Assembly (NCBI GenBank): GCA_033439685.1
Contig: JAUEDM010000006.1
Location: 3,286,001 to 3,350,000 of the forward strand
From: Apodospora peruviana
Lineage: Eukaryota > Ascomycota > Sordariomycetes > Sordariales > Lasiosphaeriaceae
Reading direction: 5' to 3'
DNA length: 64,000 bases
Shown: positions 11,976-21,700 of the stretch, piece by piece
Layout of the letters: each line of letters opens with the position of its first letter
Position numbering within the stretch: the first letter of the stretch is position 1
Notes under the pieces: generated by a model
What the model was told of the DNA's origin: nothing
Database searches by the model: none
Seen by the model: the letters and a program-made list of their open reading frames with translations, nothing else
Made by a program: the position numbers and the translations under genes

Positions 11976-13216
11976 ATGGCGGACGACGAAAAGACCGTCC
12001 CCGAGGCGGAGGTCACCGCCGCCGTCCCCACCACTCCGACGACCACCCACTCCGGCCACCCCGGCGGAAGTACCATCCCCCGCCCTGCCGGATGGATGTA
12101 CAAAGGCTTCAAGATCGGCGGCCGCGAGTACTGGTACGCGTCGCCGATCGTCCAGCTGCTCATGGTCGCCATGGTCTGCTTCCTGTGTCCGGGCATGTTC
12201 AACGCCATCGGCGGCCTCGGCGCTGCGGGCCAGCTCGACTCGTCGGCCCAGACCAACGCCAACACGGCGCTGTACAGCACTTTTGCCGTTGTCGCCTTTT
12301 TCTCTGGAACCATCGCCAACATGCTGGGCGTCAAGATGACGCTCTCGTTCGGCGGTTTAGGGTACTGTCTCTACGCGGCGTCCTTTCTGTGCTACAACCA
12401 CACGCAAAACAGCGGCTTCGTCATCTTTGCGGGAGCGTTTCTGGGCGTCTGCGCCGGTTTGTTGTGGACGGCGCAGGGCACCATCATGGTGAGCTACCCG
12501 ACGGAAAACCAAAAGGGGCGGTATATTTCGTACTTTTGGATCATTTTTAATCTGGGTGCCGTGATCGGGTCGCTGATCCCGCTGGGACAAAACATCAACT
12601 CCATCTCTGGTCCGGTGTCGGACGGTACGTACGTGGGCTTTATCGTGCTGATGGCCACCGGCGCCGTTCTGGCTCTGTTCCTTTGCAACGCAGGCAACGT
12701 GCAGAGGGAAGACGGCTCGCACGTGATCCTGATGAAGAACCCGAGCTGGAAGTCGGAGATTTTGGGTCTGGTCGAGACCATCACCAACGCCCCCTGGGTG
12801 GTGCTGCTGTTCCCCATGTTCTTCGCGTCCAACATCTTTTACACGTACCAGCAGAACGACATGAACGGGGCGCACTTCAACACGCGCACGCGCGCGCTCA
12901 ACAACACGCTGTACTGGACGAGCCAGATCTTTGGGGCCATCGTGTGCGGGTACGCGCTCGACTTTGGGAAGGCAAGGCGCTCGCTGCGCGCCAAGGCGAG
13001 CTTGGTGTTTCTGGTGGTCTTGACGTTTGTGATTTGGGGCGCGGGTTGGGCGTGGCAGAAGCAGCAGGTCGTGCGGGAGGTGGTAGAAGACAAAGAGCAC
13101 GAGTTTGTCGGCGTCGACTGGACGGCCGGGGGAGAAAAGTTTGTCGGGCCCATGTTTCTGTATTTCTTTTACGGGTTTTATGATGCTGCGTGGCAGACGT
13201 GCATTTACTGGTTAGT

Positions 13217-13264
<48 letters not shown>

Positions 13265-13884
13265 CCCTTATTGCCGTTTACCTTTCTTTTTCTCCGCCCT
13301 ATTTTCTTGACGGCGGCCTCCTATTGGATGTATCGGTATCCCTGTCACCTTCTTGCTACTTGCTACCCTTTCGGGCCCGGCGTGTGTCTGGAAAACAATC
13401 CCCCACAGCACTGTATGCCAGTTGGTTCTTTGCGAACGAGCATGAAATACTGTGCCACCTTGTCAATTTCGTCACACACGCAATGCTAACCATAGTAAAC
13501 AGGTACATGGGTGCTCTCAGCAACTCGGGCCGAAAAGCTGCCAACCTGACGGGTTTCTACAAGGGGATCCAGTCAGCCGGCGGTGCTGTGTTCTGGCGCC
13601 TCGACGGCCTCAAGAAGCCTTACAATACCATATTCGGAGCGACTGTAAGTCTTTTCCTCAAAGTGATCTATGCCAAGATAACAAAAACAAAGCTGACAAT
13701 CCTGTTTTCGCGGCAGTGGGGTTTGTGTGCTGCTGCTCTGATCGTTGCCGCTCCTGTTATCTGGCTCAAGATCAAGGATACGGTCACCCTTGAAGAGGAT
13801 CTCAAGTTCAGCGACGAGACGGTGGCTGATGTTGCTCCTACCCGTGAGAAGGAGGCAGCGCTTAAGACGAAGGAGGAGGCTTGA
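11976..13884 (+). CDS. UNC93-like / DUF895 major-facilitator-fold membrane protein
   Basis: Three exons: 11976-13210, 13503-13644 and 13717-13884, total 514 aa. Intron 1 (13211-13502, donor GTTAGT, acceptor ACAG) joins QTCIYW to YMGALSNSGRKAANL. Intron 2 (13645-13716, GTAAGT...GGCAG) joins FGAT to WGLCAA. The protein starts with a polar Thr/Pro-rich tail, then YKGFKIGGREYWYASPIVQLL and about ten hydrophobic segments. Blocks such as NCLCPGMFNAIGGLGAAGQ-like and RKAANLTGFYKGIQSAGGAVFWRLD are characteristic of fungal DUF895/UNC93-like proteins. It ends in a charged Glu/Lys-rich tail. The transported substrate, if any, is not known for this fungal group. Family assignment is firm; the role as a transporter is inferred from the fold. 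Confidence 0.9.
13219..13262. repeat. (CT)n microsatellite within an intron
   Basis: About 21 uninterrupted TC units sit eight bases after the donor of intron 1 of the UNC93-like gene. The intron (292 nt) is four to five times longer than its neighbours, partly because of this expansion. Confidence 0.95.
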
Positions 13885-15406
13885 TTTCGTTGCCTCTTTG
13901 ATGACTTTTGTTCGGGTGACATGAAATTACTTTACGTTTGGTCGGATAGGGCCGGTGTTACTTGGCGTTTGTTGCTGTATGTTGAATGAATGATAATGAT
14001 CGTTAGCTTGATAATGAACATGATTCGCTGTCACGGATGGTTTACCGTGATTGAGAATACTTTGGTGACTTGATCAACTCTATGCTGTTGGTTCTGTCGT
14101 TCAATTTGTCTTGTGGTTAGATGCAGTGTCACCGCACGGCGCACGGCGGAGCGCAACCCTAACCCAACACCATCCGCCGACCGGGCCCACACCGGCTCCG
14201 AGAGTCGAGAACTCGGACCCGGGCCGCAACTCGGTCTTTATTCGGTGCCAACTGTTGAACATTTAGCACAGGCCAAATCCAGTTCAAGATTTTAAGATTC
14301 CTGTTGCCTCACCTCCAACAAGTTGGATTTACGTCCAAATAAACTTCAGTTACTACGCATTCAGAGTGGATGGAACCACGTTTTTTATCACGCTAGATCG
14401 GCCGGTAGTTGTTGAATGCCTTACCTGGTACATTCCGGAATGGTACTCGATTCCGGATGATTTACCTTAGTGTCTTTTGCTCATCGGCGGGTTCCTGGAT
14501 CCTTTTTTCTTTCCTTGCTGCAGCCCAGCCAGCCTTGCGTTTTGCGTGGGGTGTGAGTTGCTGTGCCGCAGTTCGCTGCTCTCAGATCGCCTTTTTTCTT
14601 GAGATGGCGTCGTCCACGTGTCCTATGAAAGGGGGGATGGATCGGAAGTTTGCTTCAAGTTTCTCGCGCCGCAGCCATGGATATGCCTTGGAAACGGGAA
14701 GATGCAGAATCACTTACAACTTTACACTCATCTTACGCAGCTCATCTTCGCGGTCATTATTCAGGGGAATTGCAGTTCAAGCAGAGAAGACATCATGTCA
14801 AGCACTCCCTGTGATTACCTGAAAGTTAAGCCCGGGCAGTCATTTCGGCCATTACTTCAGGCCTGGAGCACGGGGCAGTCAAGGCCTGGGGCAGGACGGC
14901 TTCAAAAAAAAGTGCAAGTTGGGGAAGCTTTGTGTCTTGCCATTGGCTCGTGTTTTTTGCGTTGCAGGGGAAGCTTTGAAGAGAAAAGAAGCCACCGACT
15001 GTTCGCACTGCGGAGAGATGGCCATTTCATGCATCGTGTCACCGTGCCGGCCAAGCTCGAGGGCAGGAGTGGGCAGCCAGTCTGAGCCAAGGCTGGCCGG
15101 GGAACTAACACCAATCGGGACATCCTGAAATGTGCGCTGGGCCACTCACCTTCTCCCTCCAAAACACCCCCGCGCGCGACGGCCGCGACCATTTCAATGA
15201 CCATGCCAAGCAATTCAGCCAGCTGAATCCTCTCTCCCCTAAACCTTATCAGCCCACCGGCATCACATCATTAACCGGCCCACTTGCCATGTCTCGTGCG
15301 AGACGAATGCATCTCGTCAGCTCGACAAGACAGTAGCAATATATTCATTGGCATTCATTATCCAACTGACTGACCGCAAGTCGAGGAAGACCCGACCGGC
15401 AATAGA
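13885..15406. other. Intergenic; no gene supported
   Basis: 3' UTR of the UNC93-like gene, then unstructured DNA and a probable leader for the ankyrin gene. A CCCTAACCC sequence occurs near 14156. No coding frame has recognisable motifs. Confidence 0.5.
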
Positions 15407-17596
15407 ATGGAATTCCACTCGCCGCGATCGTATTCCGAGCGGACGTCGTCCTCCGACGGCCCATCCCCGACGACCCACACATCATCCTCAACTGCCGCGT
15501 CGGCGTCCCCACCATCGACAACTGGGACATCCATCGCCAATATCCGCAATGGAGGTAGACCATCGGGAAACCCGGGCCGGACCCGCGGCCGTGGCCGACC
15601 GGCGACTGCCCGGCGCATCTGGCAGCAGCCCGTCATGCAGCGCAGATTGATCCGCCTCTACCTCTACACCACCGAGTCGAGCCTCAACACCAGGCAGATT
15701 GGCCGACTGCTGTCCGCCCTCGCCAACCTCGAGGAAGAGGGCAATCACCGTGATGACGATCCAGCCTCGGCCTCCGGTCTTCAGTCGGAGATCCGGTCGA
15801 CCCAATACCAGCTCAGCCGCCTCCTGTCCCATGGCTACCACAACCTCCGGCCCCGCTCCCGTGAACTCGCCCGCGAAAGGCTCAACAGCTTCCGTCTGGT
15901 TCGTGACGGCCGCGTCCAGAAAAACAAGTCAAGCCGCGGCTACAGGACGGTACCGCCTACCTCCAAGTATGTCCGCCGTTCTCATGAGCTGTCTATGCGT
16001 CCCGACCTGGGGGACCGGGCTTCCGAGCGTAGCGACAGCATGGTCAGCGGATACAGTCTCGGCCCTGAAAGCCTGATCGGTGGTCAGTTTCCCAAGACGG
16101 AGGAGGGTTCACGCCGGAGGGCCGCGCGGCGCGGCATCCGATTGTCCTGGGTTCGCAAGGTCCTCGGCAACTCGTCAGATCACACGCCGTCTTCGTCCGT
16201 TTGCTCCGAGATCCGCAGCCTCTTGAGCCGGTATTCGGTCCGGAGCTCGTTGATATCTTTCCAGTCTTCCATCCTCCCTAGCGAATCCATCCCTGACTTC
16301 CCAACCGGCTTCGGCGAGGGTGCCGCCGAACGAAACAGCATCGTGATCAGACTGTGCTGCCAGTTCCGCCATGACTGTCTCCATCGCAAGGTTCTCCTGA
16401 CCGTCACGACCGATGACATTCCCCAACCGCTCAAAGGTGCTGGCGAAGTGAAGAACACAGATCTGGGAAGTAAATACGGTCGTGACAAGTGGAACGAGAC
16501 GGCTTTACACCTCACGGCTCGCTGGGCCCCCGAAAGCACCGTCATGACCCACCTGATCGACCTCCTTCGACGAGCTCACCCGTCCATTATCAACGTGAGG
16601 AACATTGACGGAGACACGTTTATGCACGTCCTCGCCAACCGCTGGCGCCACCAGTCCATGATAGATTCCGCAAAGTTTGACGGCTCACAATGGGCTGCTC
16701 TTATTTCCGAGGCAAACTCCAAGGGCTACAAATTCCAGTCGTGCAACTCCAACGGGTCCAACTTTGTCGCGGCGCTACTCCCCGAAGAAGACCCGTCTGT
16801 TCTCTATGCACAATATCACCAGCGCATCGTCTTCGCTCTGTGGGTCCTGCTCGACATCAACGAGCAACAGGTCCTATCCGACTCGCTCATGACGCCGGCA
16901 CCTTACAGCCGCACCTTTGGGCACGAGTTTGTCGGTTCCAAGGTGGTGAGGTTTCTGAGGACGCAGGAGCTTGCTGTCGCCCGAGCAGACCAAGATCAAG
17001 AAATCTTTGTCGCCCCACAGTTCGTTCTGCGAAGATACATATGGCTGCTCCAAGGCTTGCCAGGCAGCGTCTGCCATCCGGTCATCAGCAGACTGCACGG
17101 GTATCTGGACTGCCAGACCTCCGGCCCAATCGCATCCCCGGATGTGTTCAAGGATCTCCTGGAGGCGGGCGCCGATCCCAACGACTACAACGATAAGAGG
17201 CAGACGTGCATCATGGCCATCGTCGACAAGATGGACAAGCTGTTGCTGACCGAGAAGGTCGGGGTCAAGCTTATCGGCCTCTTGATACAGTACGGTGCGG
17301 ACCTGCGTCTGCTGGATCCCGAGGGCAACACCGCGCTGCACTATGCCGTCCGAGCCCGGCTTCCGGATGTGGTGCAGCAGCTCATCAAGACCGGCATCCC
17401 GGTACATGCCGAAAACCTCAACGGTGAGACGGCCCCGCAGATTGCCGTGCGGCAGTTTGAGAAATCTGAACGGGCCTCAATCGAAAACAGCGGTGTTGCC
17501 TACGGGCGATCTCAAAGCCTCCTTGTCCGCTTGATGGACGCAACTGCGAAGCAAAAGGAGAAATTCGTGGCGCCTGCACCGTCCTATTTTATATAG
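15407..17596 (+). CDS. Ankyrin-repeat protein, unknown function
   Basis: Single-exon frame of 729 aa. Residues 1-60 are Ser/Thr/Gly-rich and disordered, followed by an Arg-rich patch (GRTRGRGRPATARR). The middle region has no motif I recognise. The C-terminal third contains ankyrin-type segments: KWNETALHLTARWAPESTVMTHLIDLL near residue 365, LLEAGADPNDYNDKRQTCIM near 585, and a clear pair LLIQYGADLRLLDPEGNTALHYAVRA and LIKTGIPVHAENLNGETAPQIAV near 625-685. Ankyrin repeats are protein-binding modules, so a scaffold role is likely but the partner is unknown. Pezizomycotina have many lineage-specific ankyrin proteins of this architecture. The next gene starts 301 bp downstream on the same strand; this is ordinary spacing, not an operon. 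Confidence 0.85.
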   Translation: MEFHSPRSYSERTSSSDGPSPTTHTSSSTAASASPPSTTGTSIANIRNGGRPSGNPGRTRGRGRPATARRIWQQPVMQRRLIRLYLYTTESSLNTRQIGRLLSALANLEEEGNHRDDDPASASGLQSEIRSTQYQLSRLLSHGYHNLRPRSRELARERLNSFRLVRDGRVQKNKSSRGYRTVPPTSKYVRRSHELSMRPDLGDRASERSDSMVSGYSLGPESLIGGQFPKTEEGSRRRAARRGIRLSWVRKVLGNSSDHTPSSSVCSEIRSLLSRYSVRSSLISFQSSILPSESIPDFPTGFGEGAAERNSIVIRLCCQFRHDCLHRKVLLTVTTDDIPQPLKGAGEVKNTDLGSKYGRDKWNETALHLTARWAPESTVMTHLIDLLRRAHPSIINVRNIDGDTFMHVLANRWRHQSMIDSAKFDGSQWAALISEANSKGYKFQSCNSNGSNFVAALLPEEDPSVLYAQYHQRIVFALWVLLDINEQQVLSDSLMTPAPYSRTFGHEFVGSKVVRFLRTQELAVARADQDQEIFVAPQFVLRRYIWLLQGLPGSVCHPVISRLHGYLDCQTSGPIASPDVFKDLLEAGADPNDYNDKRQTCIMAIVDKMDKLLLTEKVGVKLIGLLIQYGADLRLLDPEGNTALHYAVRARLPDVVQQLIKTGIPVHAENLNGETAPQIAVRQFEKSERASIENSGVAYGRSQSLLVRLMDATAKQKEKFVAPAPSYFI

Positions 17597-17897
17597 TGAC
17601 CATATATCCCACGGCGGCGGCTTCGATGATTGACGTTGGTACATGCTACGGAGGTCTCTTCAGGCTAATACTACTTTGCTTTTCTTATTCGCCAACCCAC
17701 ACTCCACCGACGGGGCAATTCAGCCGACTTCTTTGCGGCTCAACCGCGCCCAGTCATGCATGCTTCCGAGTTGGAATTGTGTCCTCATTTACGCCTTCAC
17801 TGGCGATAATCCCAAAGACGAATTTGTTGGAATACGCAATGACCTCGTACTGCAATCTCAATGCGCGGCACATGAAAAAACAACAGACACTCTCACA

Positions 17898-18770
17898 ATG
17901 ACGAGCCCTCTTCAAATCCTCACCCTCTCACTCACAGTCGCACTAAGCGCCTACTTCGGACCCATCATCCTCTCCCTCCTCGCCCCTCATATCCAATCCC
18001 TCCTCCCTTCATCGGGTGATGGCTACCAATGTCCCCCACACAGCTACACAACAACAATAATCTCCCTTGACCCCCTCCTCATCTACATTCACAACTTTGT
18101 TTCCTCAATCGAATCCTCCTCTCTAGTCACCCTCGGCACTCCCCTCCTGGAACCTTCCCCAGTAACAGGCTACGGCTCCGACGCCAAAGGATCACAGGCA
18201 CGAACATCATGGTCGGCCCCTCTCCCCTCCGACAATGAATTTGTGTCCTGCATTTTGGCTCGAGCCGAGTCCTTCATGGGAAACCTACTCCTCGCAGGGC
18301 GTGACGAAATCGGACAGGCGCAACTAGTCCGCTACACGGAAGGCCAAAAATTCGATTTGCATCATGACTGGTTTTCCAGGCCGAGGTTGTTGGACGATGA
18401 CGCCGAGACGGGCAGGAGGAGGCTGTATAATCGTGTTGCGACGATATTTTTGACGCTTGAGGCAAAAAACGTGACGGAGGGCACGGGGGAGACTTGGTTT
18501 CCTTTTGCTAAGAGGGTTTGGGCGGACGGTACTAAAAAGGGGGCGGGAGGGGAGGAAGCGGATGAGAAGGAAAAGTATTGGAGGGAGCATGAAGATGGCG
18601 GGCTTGCCTTTAAGGCTATTCCTGGTAATGCGCTGTTTTGGGTGAATTTGTTTCCGGGGAATGGGTCCGGTGATGGGAGGACGCTGCATGCTGGGTTGCC
18701 TGTTAAGGGGAACGGAGTCAAGACTGCGATGAATATTTGGCCGAGAGTGTTTTTTGGGCCGGATGCCTGA
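17898..18770 (+). CDS. Prolyl 4-hydroxylase-like 2-oxoglutarate/Fe(II) dioxygenase
   Basis: Single exon, 290 aa from the ATG at 17898. The same frame is open upstream to 17643, but the extension has no family character and would bury the anchor. Residues about 4-32 (QILTLSLTVALSAYFGPIILSLLA) form an uncleaved signal-anchor, as in ER P4H-like enzymes. Catalytic residues are visible: His155-x-Asp157 in FDLHHDWF, distal His264 in RTLHAGLPV and the 2-oxoglutarate-binding Lys275 in VKTAMNIWP. AQLVRYTEGQKFDLHHDWF is the usual core entry. Most of the N-terminal half (60-130) is poorly conserved in type. Expected role: hydroxylation of a protein proline (or other residue) in the secretory pathway; substrate not deducible. 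N-glycosylation sequons include NVT and NGS. Confidence 0.9.
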   Translation: MTSPLQILTLSLTVALSAYFGPIILSLLAPHIQSLLPSSGDGYQCPPHSYTTTIISLDPLLIYIHNFVSSIESSSLVTLGTPLLEPSPVTGYGSDAKGSQARTSWSAPLPSDNEFVSCILARAESFMGNLLLAGRDEIGQAQLVRYTEGQKFDLHHDWFSRPRLLDDDAETGRRRLYNRVATIFLTLEAKNVTEGTGETWFPFAKRVWADGTKKGAGGEEADEKEKYWREHEDGGLAFKAIPGNALFWVNLFPGNGSGDGRTLHAGLPVKGNGVKTAMNIWPRVFFGPDA

Positions 18771-21700
18771 TGAATGGCATGGCATGACAGCAAGTCGTGG
18801 TTGGATTTTTGAGATTGAAGTTTGTACTTGTTGAAGGTTTCGAAATGCGGGAGGACGAACGAATTGTTGTCTGGAACATATCCATTTGCTATTTTTCTTT
18901 TCTGATTTTGTATCTATGTTTGCTCTTTATGGCGCCACGTGGGTGGACGGTTAAGCGGGTGTTTATTTTGGTTTGTCTGTTTTCTCTCTCTTCTTGTTTG
19001 TTTGTCTTTTTCTGTCTCCTGGTGTTGGAGTCGTTGGCGATATGGACGGATGGACTGGATGAGGGTATGATACAACGATGGACTAAATTGGGTAGCCTGT
19101 GCTTAAGGTAGATGGGGTAAAGGTATTGAACAAGCATGGAAAATACACTTACATCACTTCATTGAAGACATGTTCTCATTTGGTATCGATCTTGCTCGCA
19201 GCCACACACAGTGAAGTAGGTGATAATAGGCTGGTAAGAGGTCATGTTGACACTGAGGAATGGTATCATCTTAGCTGTGTGATCTTACCAGACCTTACGT
19301 AGACGAGTGTGGTTATATCCAGCTCGGTGACTTACAACATCAGGTATGTGGAGGGGTGATTGAAAGAAAGGTAAACTCGTACAGTTCCCTCAACTAAATG
19401 TGATACAGAGACAATCCATTGTATATCTGTACGCAATTCATCGACCAATGATCCAGCGTATCCTTCCAGACGTACATGCCCAATCGAATTGAGAACCATA
19501 TAATCCAACTAGGTAACTTGCTTTGCAGTATCATCATTCCCGGAGGGTACGGTAAACACTTGGGACAGTTTCTACGACAGACCTCCAGTTTAGAAATGAA
19601 AGTGTTCACAAAGGGATGAAGACATGTAATATTGGTCTTGTCTTCCAGGGGCAGTCGAGCGACTTTCTCATTCCTCCTCCCACAAATCTAACTCGGTATA
19701 TCTCTACCAGCTTATGGTCATCTCACTACCTCGCCTCCAGCCGATGATGTACGTAGTAGCTTCAGCCCATCTCACATCATTACACCTCCTACAGAACGGA
19801 CATTGAAACGTAGGTACTCTCGTCTAGTCTCTAGCTGCTTTATGATGGTCCTTCTTTCGGGGTTGTGTGTGTGTGTGTCTCGGTCAGTCTATTGTTGTAT
19901 CAGGCACTTCAAGCTTCTCAAGGCTATCTTCTTTTCGAGTCATGCCGTGTCGTCAGCGTCGAGCTGGGGAATTGCTATCCTAACAACCTATCCGCTCAGT
20001 TTTTAACTCCCCTACGTTACTACATTTTGCCAGTAGCAGTCTCGAAGAACCCTTCTCCCATATATCCTCGCAAGAGTTAGCCTGCAGGCTGAATCGTGGT
20101 GTTCCTGCATCTCCAGTCCGTCACCAAGGAGACAAATCGAGCTCTGCTTCACATATGTTTGTAGGTTTGGGTAACTTTTTCATCTCTGCGTCATATACCT
20201 TACCTACAGAAAGTGCAGAATCTACACTATATCTCCACCTATTCTTTGCAAATGCATGTTTCGAGCCACGTAAAGTACGTAGACCGTTGTGGAACAAGGG
20301 TCCTGCTGTCCGGCTGATGTGAACCAAGCGAACATCTGGTTACCTTACCTTACATGCATCTCATCCCTTGCACCACCACATGATCTTATCGTGTCTGTCT
20401 CCCTTTTCTCTTGAGCATTGACAATTCCCTACATATCATGTCCTGTACGAGGAACTCTCTCCTCTCGACAAAAGAGGGGTAATAACAGCAATATTATGAC
20501 ATCCCTTACCCTTTTGCTCTCTATGGTAGTATTGATAGACATCAAGTGATGAGGGTTTCTGTTTCTGAAGTCCGAGCATACAGGAAGACGGCCGAACCGA
20601 TCCAACCTTCCCGAGACAGCGGCATGCGGCGCACGGACAGAGACTGTTTGCAAGGTCGGTATCCAGTACATTCAGTTCAATCGTCGGTAGAGTCGGGTGT
20701 ATGTAGTCTCGTCTTTGTGTGAAAGAGTTTCTTTCCTTTTCTGTTGTTCCTGGTGCTCACTATTTTGGGAGACAAAGATGGAAAGCTGCATGATCGGAAT
20801 CGAGAAAGTTCGGGGCGAGATCTGTAGATGTATGTATGTGTGATGAGATGTTGGCTGCTTCTTCTTGCCCTCCGAATGGTTGTCAGTCACAAAACGCCAC
20901 GCCTGGTTTCGGCCTGAATACACCCGATTCGTCTCTTTGGTAAGTGGTACAAGACAAAGTCCACACGTCAATGACGCTTCCACGGTAAAAGACAAACCGG
21001 TGAGAAAACTCATAGCTCCTCCCGTCGTCCTCTGTTCATGGCTTTCCTTTTTTCCCATTCCGAAGTGGCTTTGCCACATTGCATGACGATAACTACGGTA
21101 GCTCATTCGGAAACTAAACGAGAAAAAGAAAAAGAAAAGAACACTGGACATTTTCATGCGTTGGTTCGGGTGCGCTGGGCGGAAAAGAAGCCGGACCAAA
21201 GACGCTCTTGGACCCCCATGCTGTTGGTGCTTTGACCTTCTTGACGGATGTGAGGGAATATGCAACAAACTGCATTGAGTGTGATGTTGAGAAACGACGA
21301 GGGAGGAAACTGCATGTGTGCATCGAGAACCCAACGCGCAGGAAAGCATTATCACGGGTAATGTAGGTGGTTAAGTAATCAGTACTTGTCACTTGAGAGT
21401 TGTTGCGTGCTTTGTGAGCTATCGTAAGACTGACCTTGTTGCATCTTCATGATGGCCGCTTCTGGGGTTACAGTCAAGCCTCGTGGCTTCCGGTGAAATA
21501 AGATTGCAAGCTCAACCTAAAAAAATATATAGGTATGATGGTACTCTTTGGGATTACACGGCAGTTTCTCTTTGCAGAATAACAAATGACGACGAACGGA
21601 TCTCAACTTGTTTCGAACTCGTCAATCCCGAAACATTGATAACAACCGAGGAGTTTGCATCATCGTAAACTCGCTCGTGCATACAAGCGAATCATGGCAA

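Noticed and set aside
12357..13100. 247-aa minus-strand frame opposite the UNC93-like gene
   Set aside because: Antisense shadow rich in His/Arg/Gln with no motif.
11976..13310. UNC93-like frame ending at 13310 with a Ser-Leu repeat tail
   Set aside because: The tail is the CT microsatellite of the intron. A donor at 13211 and acceptor at 13502 restore the conserved sequence.
17643..17897. N-terminal extension of the prolyl-hydroxylase-like protein
   Set aside because: The extension has no conserved content and places the membrane anchor 85 residues inside. The ATG at 17898 directly precedes the anchor.
20672..21355. 227-aa minus-strand open frame in the gene-free interval
   Set aside because: Low-complexity FFFFFF and random-looking composition, no third-position bias, no motif or splice-supported extension.
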